From DASUPK01 sp036505735 (lineage in GTDB: Bacteria > Actinomycetota > Thermoleophilia > Solirubrobacterales > 70-9), in NCBI GenBank assembly GCA_036505735.1, contig DASXSZ010000182.1:1-29504 (forward strand): a stretch of 29,504 bases of DNA, read 5' to 3'. The position numbers were made by a program, and so were the translations under genes. Under the pieces are notes generated by a model. That model saw nothing but the letters and a program-made list of their open reading frames with translations. It was not told the origin of the DNA and made no database searches. Positions 22,714 through 29,481 of this stretch are shown here, piece after piece (position 1 is the first letter of the stretch; each line of letters begins with the position of its first letter).

Positions 22714-22738
22714 AAAAAGAGCCGCGCACCTCCGCGGC
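22714..22738 (-). promoter_or_regulatory. 5' hairpin with ribosome-binding site in its loop, before rplM
   Basis: The minus strand reads GCCGCG-GAGGTG-CGCGGC, a perfect 6-bp stem, then TCTTTTT and ATG 22713. It looks like an intrinsic terminator. However, the inferred transcription start is at about 22738, so the hairpin would be the 5' end of the mRNA. The GGAGG sits across the stem-loop border, which fits autoregulation by L13, but this is inference. Confidence 0.5.
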
Positions 22739-22744
22739 CGCCGG

Positions 22745-22773
22745 ATGATAGCCAGGGAGAAGCCCATTGGCGA
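22745..22773 (-). promoter_or_regulatory. Promoter of the rplM-rpsI cluster
   Basis: On the minus strand, TCGCCA (22773-22768, 4 of 6 matches to TTGACA) is followed after exactly 17 bases by TATCAT (22750-22745). This is the best-formed -35/-10 pair in the window. Confidence 0.65.
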
Positions 22774-22801
22774 GCGATCGGTGACCGCTTCCGCCCGGGA
22801 G

Positions 22802-22807
22802 TAGGAT
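22802..22807 (+). promoter_or_regulatory. Candidate -10 box for the osmoprotectant ABC operon
   Basis: TAGGAT ends 6 bases before GTG 22814. There is no Shine-Dalgarno sequence, in line with leaderless expression. It is divergent from the rplM promoter, with 28 bases between the two. Confidence 0.5.
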
Positions 22808-22813
22808 CGCCCC

Positions 22814-23989
22814 GTGGAGGCCGATCGGAGCACTCCCGCGGCGTCGGTCACCTACCGGGATGTGACCAAGCGCTATCCGGGCCAGTCGCACCCCGCGGTC
22901 AACCACCTCTCCCTGGAGGTCCCGGCCGGCGATATCTGCGTGCTGGTCGGGCCCTCCGGCTGTGGCAAGACGACCGCGATGCGGATGGTCAATCGGACCG
23001 TCGACATCACGGAGGGCGACATCCTGATCGGGGACACCTCCGTGCGCGACCGAGATTCGGCCGAGCTCCGCCGGCAGATGGGCTACGTGATCCAGCAGAC
23101 CGGGCTCTTTCCCCATCGCAGCGTGGCGGACAACATCGCGACGGTCCCGAAGCTGCTCGGCTGGGATCGGGGTCGGACCAACGCTCGCGTCCGGGAGCTG
23201 CTGGCCCTGGTCGGGCTCGATCCGGCGATGAGCGAGAGGTTCCCGAGCCAGCTCTCCGGGGGACAGCAGCAGCGTGTGGGCGTGGCGAGGGCGCTCGCCG
23301 CTGATCCCCCGGTGATGCTGATGGACGAGCCCTTCGGCGCGATCGATCCGATCAACCGCGAGCGTCTTCAGAACGAGTTCCTGCGGCTCCAGGCCGAGAT
23401 CCGCAAGACCGTCCTCTTCGTCACCCACGACATCGACGAGGCGATCAAGATGGGGGACCGGATCGCGATCCTCAAGGACGGCGGGCACCTCGCTCAGTAC
23501 GCCACCCCCGCGGAGCTGCTCATGGCTCCGGCCGACGACTTCGTGGAGGACTTCGTCGGCGCCGATCGTGCGCTGAAGCGGCTCGCCCTGATGCGGGTGC
23601 GGGACATCGATCTCTGGGAGGCGCCCCTCGCCTTCGTCGGTCAGTCCACCGCCGAGGTCCGGGCCAAGCTCAATGGAGCCGAGGTCCCACATGCCCTGGT
23701 GGTCGACTCCGAGCGGCGGCCCATCGGCTGGCTCTCCGAATCCGACCTCCAATCCGGCACCGTTCCGCAATCGCCGGACAGCGGGCCCGACCCTATCCTG
23801 GACCTGGACGACGTGATGCGGGACGCGCTTGCGGACCTGCTGCAGACCGAGACCCAGTACGCGCCGGTGACGGACGCCCAGGGCCGGATTGCGGGCGTCC
23901 TCTCGGTCGAGATCATCTCCGAGTTCCTCGTCTCGCCCGAGGCGAAGGTCGAGGAACACGCCGCCGTCGAGCGGCCCCACGGCGAATGA
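22814..23989 (+). CDS. Osmoprotectant ABC transporter ATP-binding protein with two CBS domains
   Basis: This is the ATPase of a glycine betaine/choline/carnitine-type importer (OpuCA/ProV family), 391 residues. Walker A GPSGCGKTT lies at about 46-54, the signature LSGGQQQR at 147-154, Walker B VMLMDEPFGAID at 167-178, and the switch histidine is in FVTHDIDEA. Two C-terminal CBS domains (about 262-390) end in GVLSVEIISEFL. In OpuC-type systems such CBS pairs sense ionic strength or bind c-di-AMP; whether these do is inference. GTG 22814 is leaderless-like. The downstream stop overlaps the permease start (ATGA at 23986-23989). It is separated from the divergent rplM by about 100 bases. Confidence 0.93.
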   Translation: MEADRSTPAASVTYRDVTKRYPGQSHPAVNHLSLEVPAGDICVLVGPSGCGKTTAMRMVNRTVDITEGDILIGDTSVRDRDSAELRRQMGYVIQQTGLFPHRSVADNIATVPKLLGWDRGRTNARVRELLALVGLDPAMSERFPSQLSGGQQQRVGVARALAADPPVMLMDEPFGAIDPINRERLQNEFLRLQAEIRKTVLFVTHDIDEAIKMGDRIAILKDGGHLAQYATPAELLMAPADDFVEDFVGADRALKRLALMRVRDIDLWEAPLAFVGQSTAEVRAKLNGAEVPHALVVDSERRPIGWLSESDLQSGTVPQSPDSGPDPILDLDDVMRDALADLLQTETQYAPVTDAQGRIAGVLSVEIISEFLVSPEAKVEEHAAVERPHGE

Positions 23990-24726
23990 GCCCCGCCCTC
24001 GCACAGGTCGTGCCGCTCCTCGGCCAGGTCACGATCCACAACCGGACCGGCGGCAACGCCAGCTGCGTTGCCCAGAACAAGGGGTTCTGCCTGGGCTGGG
24101 CGATCGACAACTTCGATCGCTACACCACCCCCCTGCTGAACCACCTGCTGCTGGTCCTGGTGTCCGTCGCCATCGGCTTCACGGTGGCGTTCGCGATGGC
24201 GCTCCTCTCCCACAATCGACGCTGGCTCGTCCCAACCTTCACGGGCACCACCGGCGTGCTCTACACGATCCCCTCCCTCGCCTTCATCTTCCTGCTGCTG
24301 CCGATCACGGGGCTGGGCTGGACTACGGCGATCATCGTGCTGAGCGTCTACACGCTCCAGATCATCTACCGGAACATCGTCGCCGGCCTCGCCAACGTGC
24401 CGGCCGAAAGCAAGGAAGCCGGACGCGGCATGGGGATGACCGATCGCCAGCTGCTCTGGCGCGTCGAGCTTCCGCTGGCGCTGCCGGAGATCATCGCGGG
24501 ACTGCGTATCGCGACGGTTTCCACGGTGGCGATCGCGAGCCTAATGGTCTTCGCGAACGTCAACACGCTTGGTGGGCCGCTCTACCAGCAGATCGACTTC
24601 AAGACGAACATCGTGATCGCAGGCGGGCTGACGATCCTGATGGCGATCACCTTCGACCTGCTGCTACTGCTCGCCCAGCGCCTGCTGGCGCCCTGGCGCC
24701 GACCCCCGAGGGAGGTGACGGTGTGA
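23986..24726 (+). CDS. Osmoprotectant ABC transporter permease 1
   Basis: This is a membrane-spanning OpuCB/ProW-type permease, 246 residues. After an amphipathic, Cys-containing N-terminal stretch, about five or six helices follow (from about residue 45 on). The EAA loop that contacts the ATPase is EAGRGMGMTDRQLLWRVELPLALP. It overlaps the ATPase stop by four bases and the next permease by four bases (GTGA at 24723-24726), so the three subunits are made together. The TGA 24724-24726 ends the protein. Helices and EAA loop are well conserved, so it is likely functional. Confidence 0.92.
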   Translation: MSPALAQVVPLLGQVTIHNRTGGNASCVAQNKGFCLGWAIDNFDRYTTPLLNHLLLVLVSVAIGFTVAFAMALLSHNRRWLVPTFTGTTGVLYTIPSLAFIFLLLPITGLGWTTAIIVLSVYTLQIIYRNIVAGLANVPAESKEAGRGMGMTDRQLLWRVELPLALPEIIAGLRIATVSTVAIASLMVFANVNTLGGPLYQQIDFKTNIVIAGGLTILMAITFDLLLLLAQRLLAPWRRPPREVTV

Positions 24727-25448
24727 ACATCACGCCCCTCCACCTCGCATTTCTCAACACCTTCACCGACGCGTTCAATTTCATCTTCCACCAACAGGAG
24801 GCGCGGACGGGACAGACGATGGTCGGCGGACCACACCAGGTTCTCCACCTGACCGGCCAGCACCTGAAGGTGACCTTCCTGGCGCTCGGGGCGGCCACCG
24901 CGATCGCGCTGCCCGCCGGCGTCGTCCTCGGGCACCTGCGTAGGGGCGAGACGTTCGCGATCGCGCTGGGGAACGCCGGCCGAGCCGTGCCCGAGCTCGC
25001 GCTGATCGCCTTCGTGGCGGCGTTCATCGGTGTGGGACTCGGCAACGTCACCATCGCGTTTGCCGTCCTGGGGATCCCGCCGATCCTGACCAACGCCTAC
25101 GTGGGCATCAGCCAGGTGGACCGTAACGCCGTCGAGGCCGCCCGGGGCATGGGCATGCGCGGCCTGCAGATCATCCTCAGGGTCGAGCTGCCCCTGGCGG
25201 TCCCGACGATCATGGCCGGCATCCGGACGGGAGCCGTGAACATCATCGCCACGGTGGCGCTCGCCTCGCTGGCGGGGGTCAGCACACTCGGCGATCTCAT
25301 CCTGGGCCGCAACGTCTACGGCGATCAGGGTGTGGTGGCGGGCGCGATCCTGATCGCGTTGCTCACCCTCGCCCTGGAGCTCTGCCTCGCCAGCCTGCAA
25401 TGGCTGCTGACGCCGCGAGGGCTGAAGCTCGCCCGCGCAGGCGCGTAG
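24723..25448 (+). CDS. Osmoprotectant ABC transporter permease 2
   Basis: This is a second membrane-spanning subunit, 241 residues from GTG 24723. It has a hydrophobic N-terminal half, the LKVTFLALGAATAIALPAGVVLG helix, and an EAA loop EAARGMGMRGLQIILRVELPLAVP that parallels the first permease. Together they form the heterodimeric pore of OpuCB/OpuCD-type systems. The start overlaps the upstream stop. A 54-base gap follows, with the ribosome-binding site of the substrate-binding protein. A longer frame runs upstream inside the first permease but is not expected to be used. Confidence 0.92.
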   Translation: MNITPLHLAFLNTFTDAFNFIFHQQEARTGQTMVGGPHQVLHLTGQHLKVTFLALGAATAIALPAGVVLGHLRRGETFAIALGNAGRAVPELALIAFVAAFIGVGLGNVTIAFAVLGIPPILTNAYVGISQVDRNAVEAARGMGMRGLQIILRVELPLAVPTIMAGIRTGAVNIIATVALASLAGVSTLGDLILGRNVYGDQGVVAGAILIALLTLALELCLASLQWLLTPRGLKLARAGA

Positions 25449-25502
25449 GATCAGCGGGTCCATTCCAGGGGTACAGCGAACCCCAGACGAGAGGAGGGTC
25501 AC

Positions 25503-26486
25503 GTGGTGACCTGCCATTCGCGACTGAGGGCGGCGTTTGCATTTCTTGCGGCAATGGTTGTCGCTATCGGCGTCGCTGCTTGTGGGGGCGGCGACAACGA
25601 CAACGACACGGGGACGAGCGGAGCGAACTCCGCCAACCTGATCAAGTCGAATCCCGCCAACAACGGAATCCAGATCACGGTGGGTTCCAAGAACTTCACC
25701 GAGGAGTACATCCTCGGGAACATCTACGCGCAGGCCCTCCAGGCGGCCGGCTATGACGTGAAGACCAACCTCAACCTGGGGTCCGAGGTGATCGCCTACA
25801 AGGCGCTCCAGGACGGGGAGATCAGCGGCTATCCGGAGTACACCTCGACGCTGCTCGAGTCCATCTTCGGCGCGAAGACGGTTCCCGCCGATGCCCAGGC
25901 CGCCTATGCCCAGGCGCAGCAGCAGCTCCAGCCTAAGGGCGAGACCGCATTCGCCCCGACGCCGTTCGCCGATGCGAACGCGCTCGGCATGCTGACGAGT
26001 AAGGCCAACGAGCTGGGGGTCACGAAGATCTCCGATCTCCAGGGCAAGTCTCAGGACCTGAACCTGTACGGCTCCCCGGAGTGCCGGGAGCGGACCGACT
26101 GCCTGGTCGGCCTGCAGGACGTCTACGGCCTCCAGTTCAAGTCGTTCAACCCCGTTGACATCGGGCTTCGCTACACGGTCCTCGACAAGGGCCAGGCCGA
26201 CGCGTCGATTCTGTTCACCTCCGACGCACAGCTGTTCGCGAACCCCGACAAGTACACCCTGCTCCAGGACGACAAGCACATATTCCCGGCCGGGAACCCC
26301 ATCTGGGTCACCGATCAGTCGACGGTCCAGACGGCCGGGCCGGACTATCAGGCGACCATCGAGAAGGTCCAGAAGGGACTGACCAACGCGGTCATGCAGG
26401 AGCTCAATGCCCGCGTCGACATCGACAAGCAGGACCCGGCCGCCGTCGCCACGCAGTACCTGAAGGAGGACGGCTACATCCAGTAG
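25503..26486 (+). CDS. Osmoprotectant ABC transporter substrate-binding lipoprotein
   Basis: This is the extracytoplasmic receptor of the importer, 327 residues, OpuCC/OsmF-like. The signal peptide ends in GVAAC, with C27 as the lipidation site, then GGGDNDNDT as a flexible linker. The ligand-binding fold begins with ITVGSKNFTEEYILGNIYAQAL and includes SGYPEYTSTLLE, both hallmarks of this family. A pair of cysteines (SPEC and TDC, near 200) may form a disulfide. The ligand could be glycine betaine, choline, carnitine or another solute. AGGAGG lies 5 bases before GTG 25503 and 8 before GTG 25506, so the second GTG may be the true start. Confidence 0.93.
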   Translation: MVTCHSRLRAAFAFLAAMVVAIGVAACGGGDNDNDTGTSGANSANLIKSNPANNGIQITVGSKNFTEEYILGNIYAQALQAAGYDVKTNLNLGSEVIAYKALQDGEISGYPEYTSTLLESIFGAKTVPADAQAAYAQAQQQLQPKGETAFAPTPFADANALGMLTSKANELGVTKISDLQGKSQDLNLYGSPECRERTDCLVGLQDVYGLQFKSFNPVDIGLRYTVLDKGQADASILFTSDAQLFANPDKYTLLQDDKHIFPAGNPIWVTDQSTVQTAGPDYQATIEKVQKGLTNAVMQELNARVDIDKQDPAAVATQYLKEDGYIQ

Positions 26487-26629
26487 TCACGCCGACTCGA
26501 GACGGGGCAAGGCCGCCGTCCGGCAACACGCACCATCCACACTCGTGGAGGGCGCCGGCGTCAGGAATGGCGCAACGTTGCCGGCCACCGGCCTTGCCCA
26601 ATCCTCGACGTGACGGCTGAACGCCCGGT
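26487..26629. other. Intergenic region after the ABC operon, with a long-range inverted repeat
   Basis: No gene is visible. GGGCAAGGCCG (26505-26515) is repeated in inverted form at 26589-26599, with 73 bases between that include smaller GC-rich hairpins. It may fold as a terminator or a structured RNA, but no T-tract follows. Confidence 0.3.
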
Positions 26630-26635
26630 TATACT
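26630..26635 (+). promoter_or_regulatory. Candidate -10 box for the riboswitch-M23 transcript
   Basis: TATACT, five of six matches to TATAAT, would place the transcript start around 26642, at the 5' edge of the riboswitch. No convincing -35 hexamer was found. Confidence 0.55.
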
Positions 26636-26644
26636 GCCGCGCCA

Positions 26645-26782
26645 GCAAAGGCCAAATCCCTCTAGCACGTCAAGAGGGAGCGGGGGACCCGCAGGGGTTC
26701 ATCCCCAAGGGGCGAATCGCAACCAACTGGTTCGTAGCGCCGCTCTCGGCGCGAGCCCGCCAGCTAACTCCGTAGGCCGCAG
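26645..26782 (+). ncRNA. c-di-AMP riboswitch (ydaO/yuaA class)
   Basis: The sequence matches the conserved core of the ydaO/yuaA element: AGCGGGGGACCCGC, then GGGGTTCATCCCCAAGGGGC with GAATCG, and further on CGAGCCCGCCAGCTAAC and CGTAGGC. The variable stem lies in between (about 26720-26752). This class binds cyclic di-AMP and usually turns expression down when c-di-AMP is high. In actinobacteria it often precedes cell-wall hydrolases, as here. The 3' end comes within about 10 bases of the start codon of the M23 gene. I see no separate intrinsic terminator, so control of translation or an unusual terminator should be considered. Exact ends are estimated. Confidence 0.9.
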
Positions 26783-26787
26783 AGAGA

Positions 26788-27381
26788 GTGCGAAGCGCGT
26801 TGATCGACAAGCCGGTTGGTCGTACGCCCCATAGGGCGGCGCTGCTGATCGCTGTAATCGCGCTTGCGACGGTCGCGCTCGGCTCCCAGGCCGCCTCCGC
26901 CCAGAGCGGCGGCGTGGGCGCGCCGGGCGGCACGACCACGGACCCGACCACCACCACCGTCGCCCCGACCGGGTCGATGATCTTCCCGGTCGCCGGCCCG
27001 CACACCTTCGGCGACGGCTTCGGCGCCCCCCGCAGCGGCCACACGCACATGGGTCAGGACGTCATGGCGGCCTGCGGCACGCCCCTTGTCGCGGTGAGCC
27101 GCGCCAAGGTCAAGTTCGTGAGCTTCCAGAAGCTCGCCGGGAACTACGTCGTGATCCGGAACAAGAAGCTCCACCAGGACTACATGTACGCGCACCTGGC
27201 TACAAGGGCCTCGGTGGTCAAGGGCCAGATCGTCCAGCCCGGGCAGCAGATCGGAATCGTCGGCCAGACCGGCGACGCCGCTGCGTGCCACCTGCACTTC
27301 GAGCTCTGGCTCGGCAAGTGGTATCGCGGCGGCCACGCGGTCGACCCGCTGCCCTACCTGCAGACCTACCAGGGCTACTAG
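26788..27381 (+). CDS. Secreted M23 metallopeptidase under the c-di-AMP riboswitch
   Basis: This is a zinc peptidase expected to cut peptidoglycan cross-links, 197 residues from GTG 26788. A signal peptide (about 15-38, ending ASAQS) is followed by a short Thr/Pro-rich linker and the LytM-type domain. The HxxxD motif is H87/D91 (GHTHMGQD), the middle histidine is H136 (YAHLA), and HxH is H168/H170 (CHLHFE). All zinc and catalytic positions are intact. There is no LysM or other binding domain. TTG 26800 is an alternative start. The riboswitch directly upstream implies control by c-di-AMP, a signal for wall tension and potassium/osmolyte balance. Confidence 0.92.
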   Translation: MRSALIDKPVGRTPHRAALLIAVIALATVALGSQAASAQSGGVGAPGGTTTDPTTTTVAPTGSMIFPVAGPHTFGDGFGAPRSGHTHMGQDVMAACGTPLVAVSRAKVKFVSFQKLAGNYVVIRNKKLHQDYMYAHLATRASVVKGQIVQPGQQIGIVGQTGDAAACHLHFELWLGKWYRGGHAVDPLPYLQTYQGY

Positions 27382-27443
27382 GCCTAACGGCGCCCGGGGC
27401 GACGGGTGCTACAACGCGGGTCTTGGTGTGTTCCAGCCTGGGC

Positions 27444-28037
27444 ATGCGAATCCGCAGAGCGCTCCCGGCCGGCCTCGCGATCGCCGTGATCGCCGCAGGG
27501 TTGGCGGCTGCTCCCGCCTCGGCCACCCAGCGCTACCGGTACCCACTCAGCGGGCCGCACAACTACGGCAATCTGGCGGTCACCGGCTTCGGCGTGATCC
27601 GCGCCGACGGCTCGATCCACCTCGGCCAGGACATCATCGCCAACTGCGGCACTCCGATCGTCGCCGCCCACGATGCCGTGGTGAAGTCCGCGGGTTACTC
27701 CGACGGATACGGCAACTACGTGGTGCTCCGCGGCGAGGGCACTCGCTTCGACTTCGTCTACGGCCACATGAAGGGCCGCTCCTGGGCTCGTGCCCGAAAG
27801 AAGGTCAGGGCGGGGCAGCGCCTCGGAGCGGTCGGGCAGACCGGTAGCGACAGCGGCGTCTGCCATCTCCACTTCGAGCTCTGGAAGGGTCGCTGGTTCG
27901 CCGGCGGCAGCCGGACCGACCCGCTCCCCCACCTCCGCGTCTGGGACAAGACCTCCGGCGGCCCGCTGCAGCCGGAGCCGGTCCCGGTCGGCGAGGACTC
28001 GGCGAGCAAGCGGCTGTTCTACGACTCCGCTGAGTAG
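27444..28037 (+). CDS. Secreted M23 metallopeptidase, paralogue
   Basis: This is a second minimal LytM-type peptidase, 197 residues from ATG 27444. A signal peptide (about 5-27, ending APASA) leads directly into the catalytic domain. Zinc and catalytic residues are H59/D63 (IHLGQD), H108 (YGHMK) and H141/H143 (CHLHFE). It shares its plan and many motifs (GPHN/GPHT, GQD, CGTP, NYVV, VGQTG, CHLHFELW, DPLP) with the gene 62 bases upstream, so the pair is probably an old tandem duplication. It has a longer Pro-rich C-terminus. No riboswitch of its own is visible; it may be read through from the upstream gene. GTG 27426 is a possible alternative start. Confidence 0.9.
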   Translation: MRIRRALPAGLAIAVIAAGLAAAPASATQRYRYPLSGPHNYGNLAVTGFGVIRADGSIHLGQDIIANCGTPIVAAHDAVVKSAGYSDGYGNYVVLRGEGTRFDFVYGHMKGRSWARARKKVRAGQRLGAVGQTGSDSGVCHLHFELWKGRWFAGGSRTDPLPHLRVWDKTSGGPLQPEPVPVGEDSASKRLFYDSAE

Positions 28038-28219
28038 TCACAGCAACGCCGTTCCAGCGGATCAGCGCTCGATCCAGGGTCCTCCAACCGCTGCCTTGCA
28101 TGGAAAGCGACGGTCTCATTGCCTGGCTCCAGAAGGTGGGATCAGCGCAGTTGGCGCCTTGCCTCCTCGGAAATGCCGACTCGAGGGGGGACCTGAACGG
28201 TGACGGCCGTACTTAGGTT

Positions 28220-28819
28220 GTGACCTTCAGGAGGTCTCGGCAGACGATCCCGGGGTTGGTCGCAGCGCTGCTCGCGGTCTTCTGGATATCAGCCTGGGTC
28301 CTTCCGCCTGGCAGTACAGAGACCCGGGGGATGAATTCGTACAAAGACTCCGGGAACCGGCTGGCCATCGAGTTCCCCTCCTCCTGGCACCGGGCCGGCT
28401 TCCCGATGTTCGCGCGGATCGTCAATCCGAAGTCGATCTTGACGCTCTCCACTTTCGCAATTCGGCGGGGCGCTGGCCAGCGGGAGTGCGGCTACTTTCC
28501 ATCGCGGGTCCTGGGCGGCGTCGGTCGCGCTGGAGCGGCCGTAATGATTTACGAGCTGTACAGGTCGCCTGGGGGATTTGGGTCGCAGACCATTCGTCAG
28601 ACCCCGCAGCGTCCAGTCGGGTTCCACCTCAACAAGGCGCATGGGGTAAGGATGCCCGGCCCATCGGAGGAGTGGCTGTTTCATTTCAAGGAGGACGGTC
28701 GGCTGCTGACGGCGGCGGTGGTGCTCGGTCCGACCGCCCCGACGTCCGTTCGCCGGGATGTGATCAGGATCCTCGACGGCCTTCACCTCGGGCCGCGCAC
28801 AGGCGGGCGTGCGAGTTGA
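28220..28819 (+). CDS. Membrane-anchored or secreted protein, function unknown
   Basis: This is a 199-residue protein from GTG 28220. An N-terminal basic stretch (FRRSRQ) and one hydrophobic helix (about 11-30) suggest a signal anchor or a cleaved signal peptide. The exported domain begins with SYKDSGNRLAIEFPSSWHRA. That reads like the opening strand pattern of PsbP/DUF1795-type domains, and the C-terminal LDGLHLGP fits the same fold, but this is weak. Two prolines and a CG near the start of the domain are the only other features. It is not coupled to a neighbour: 104 bases separate it from the sigma-factor gene. No catalytic motif is visible. Confidence 0.6.
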   Translation: MTFRRSRQTIPGLVAALLAVFWISAWVLPPGSTETRGMNSYKDSGNRLAIEFPSSWHRAGFPMFARIVNPKSILTLSTFAIRRGAGQRECGYFPSRVLGGVGRAGAAVMIYELYRSPGGFGSQTIRQTPQRPVGFHLNKAHGVRMPGPSEEWLFHFKEDGRLLTAAVVLGPTAPTSVRRDVIRILDGLHLGPRTGGRAS

Positions 28820-28923
28820 CGGCGGTCCGCGTGGAGGCAAGCCGGATCGCGCTGCCGTCGGAGCTTGCCGGAGAATCGCTGCTTCTCGCGGCCGTGGGTC
28901 GGCGGATTGGAGGAGACAACGCA

Positions 28924-29481
28924 GTGCAAAAGCTCGAGGGCAACGAAAGTGAGCGAGGGCTCATCCGCGCTGCCCAGCAGGGATCGGAGGAAGCCCTCGA
29001 GCAGCTCTTCCGCAGTCACTGGCCCCAAGCTCACCGCGCCGCCTACCTCGTGGTTCGCGACGCGGCTGCCGCCGAGGACATCGCCCAGGAATCCTTCCTG
29101 GCGGCGATCAGGGCGCTCGACCGCTTCGATCGCGGCCGCCCGTTCGGACCTTGGCTCCATCGGATCGTCGTCAACCGGGCGATCGATTGGAGTCGGGCAC
29201 GCGCTCTTCGAGGCGAGGTAGCTCAAGTCTCCGGGTCGGGATCCGGTCGCCCCATCGAGGAGGAATCCATCCCGTTCGCGGAGGCTCATTTCGCGGAGCT
29301 TGAGTCTGCCCTCGGGGATCTGTCGGCCGAGCACAGAGCCGTGGTGGTCCTGCGATACCTGCTCGACTACACACCCGGCGAGATCGCGCGAATGCTGGAG
29401 CTGCCGCGCGGGACCGTCAACTCGCGCCTGCGCAGGGCACTCGATCGACTGGCGGGCACGCTCACCGAGGGAGAGGCGTGA
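28924..29481 (+). CDS. ECF-type RNA polymerase sigma factor (sigma-70 family)
   Basis: This is a 185-residue alternative sigma factor. GTG 28924 was chosen because AGGAG lies 8 bases upstream; the open frame extends further but has no better start. Region 2 includes AEDIAQESFLAAIRALDRFD and the -10 recognition part PWLHRIVVNRAIDWSRAR. Region 4 includes LSAEHRAVVVLRYLLDYTPGEIA and the helix-turn-helix RGTVNSRLRRALDRLAG. An acidic linker lies between. It overlaps the next reading frame by four bases (GTGA), the usual arrangement for a coupled anti-sigma factor. Its target promoters are unknown. Confidence 0.93.
   Translation: MQKLEGNESERGLIRAAQQGSEEALEQLFRSHWPQAHRAAYLVVRDAAAAEDIAQESFLAAIRALDRFDRGRPFGPWLHRIVVNRAIDWSRARALRGEVAQVSGSGSGRPIEEESIPFAEAHFAELESALGDLSAEHRAVVVLRYLLDYTPGEIARMLELPRGTVNSRLRRALDRLAGTLTEGEA

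Noticed and set aside
22711..22738. The stem-loop with T-tract before rplM as an intrinsic terminator
   Set aside because: The inferred transcript start is at the first base of the stem, so there would be no upstream RNA to terminate. It is kept as a 5' leader structure.
21467..24004. A leftward open frame of 845 codons covering rpsI, rplM and the antisense of the ABC ATPase
   Set aside because: Only the last 264 codons match S9; the rest is antisense to strong genes. The real rpsI start is ATG 22261, overlapping the rplM stop.
28059..28075. GGATC-AGCGCTC-GATCC after the second M23 gene as a terminator
   Set aside because: The stem has only 5 bp and there is no T-tract.
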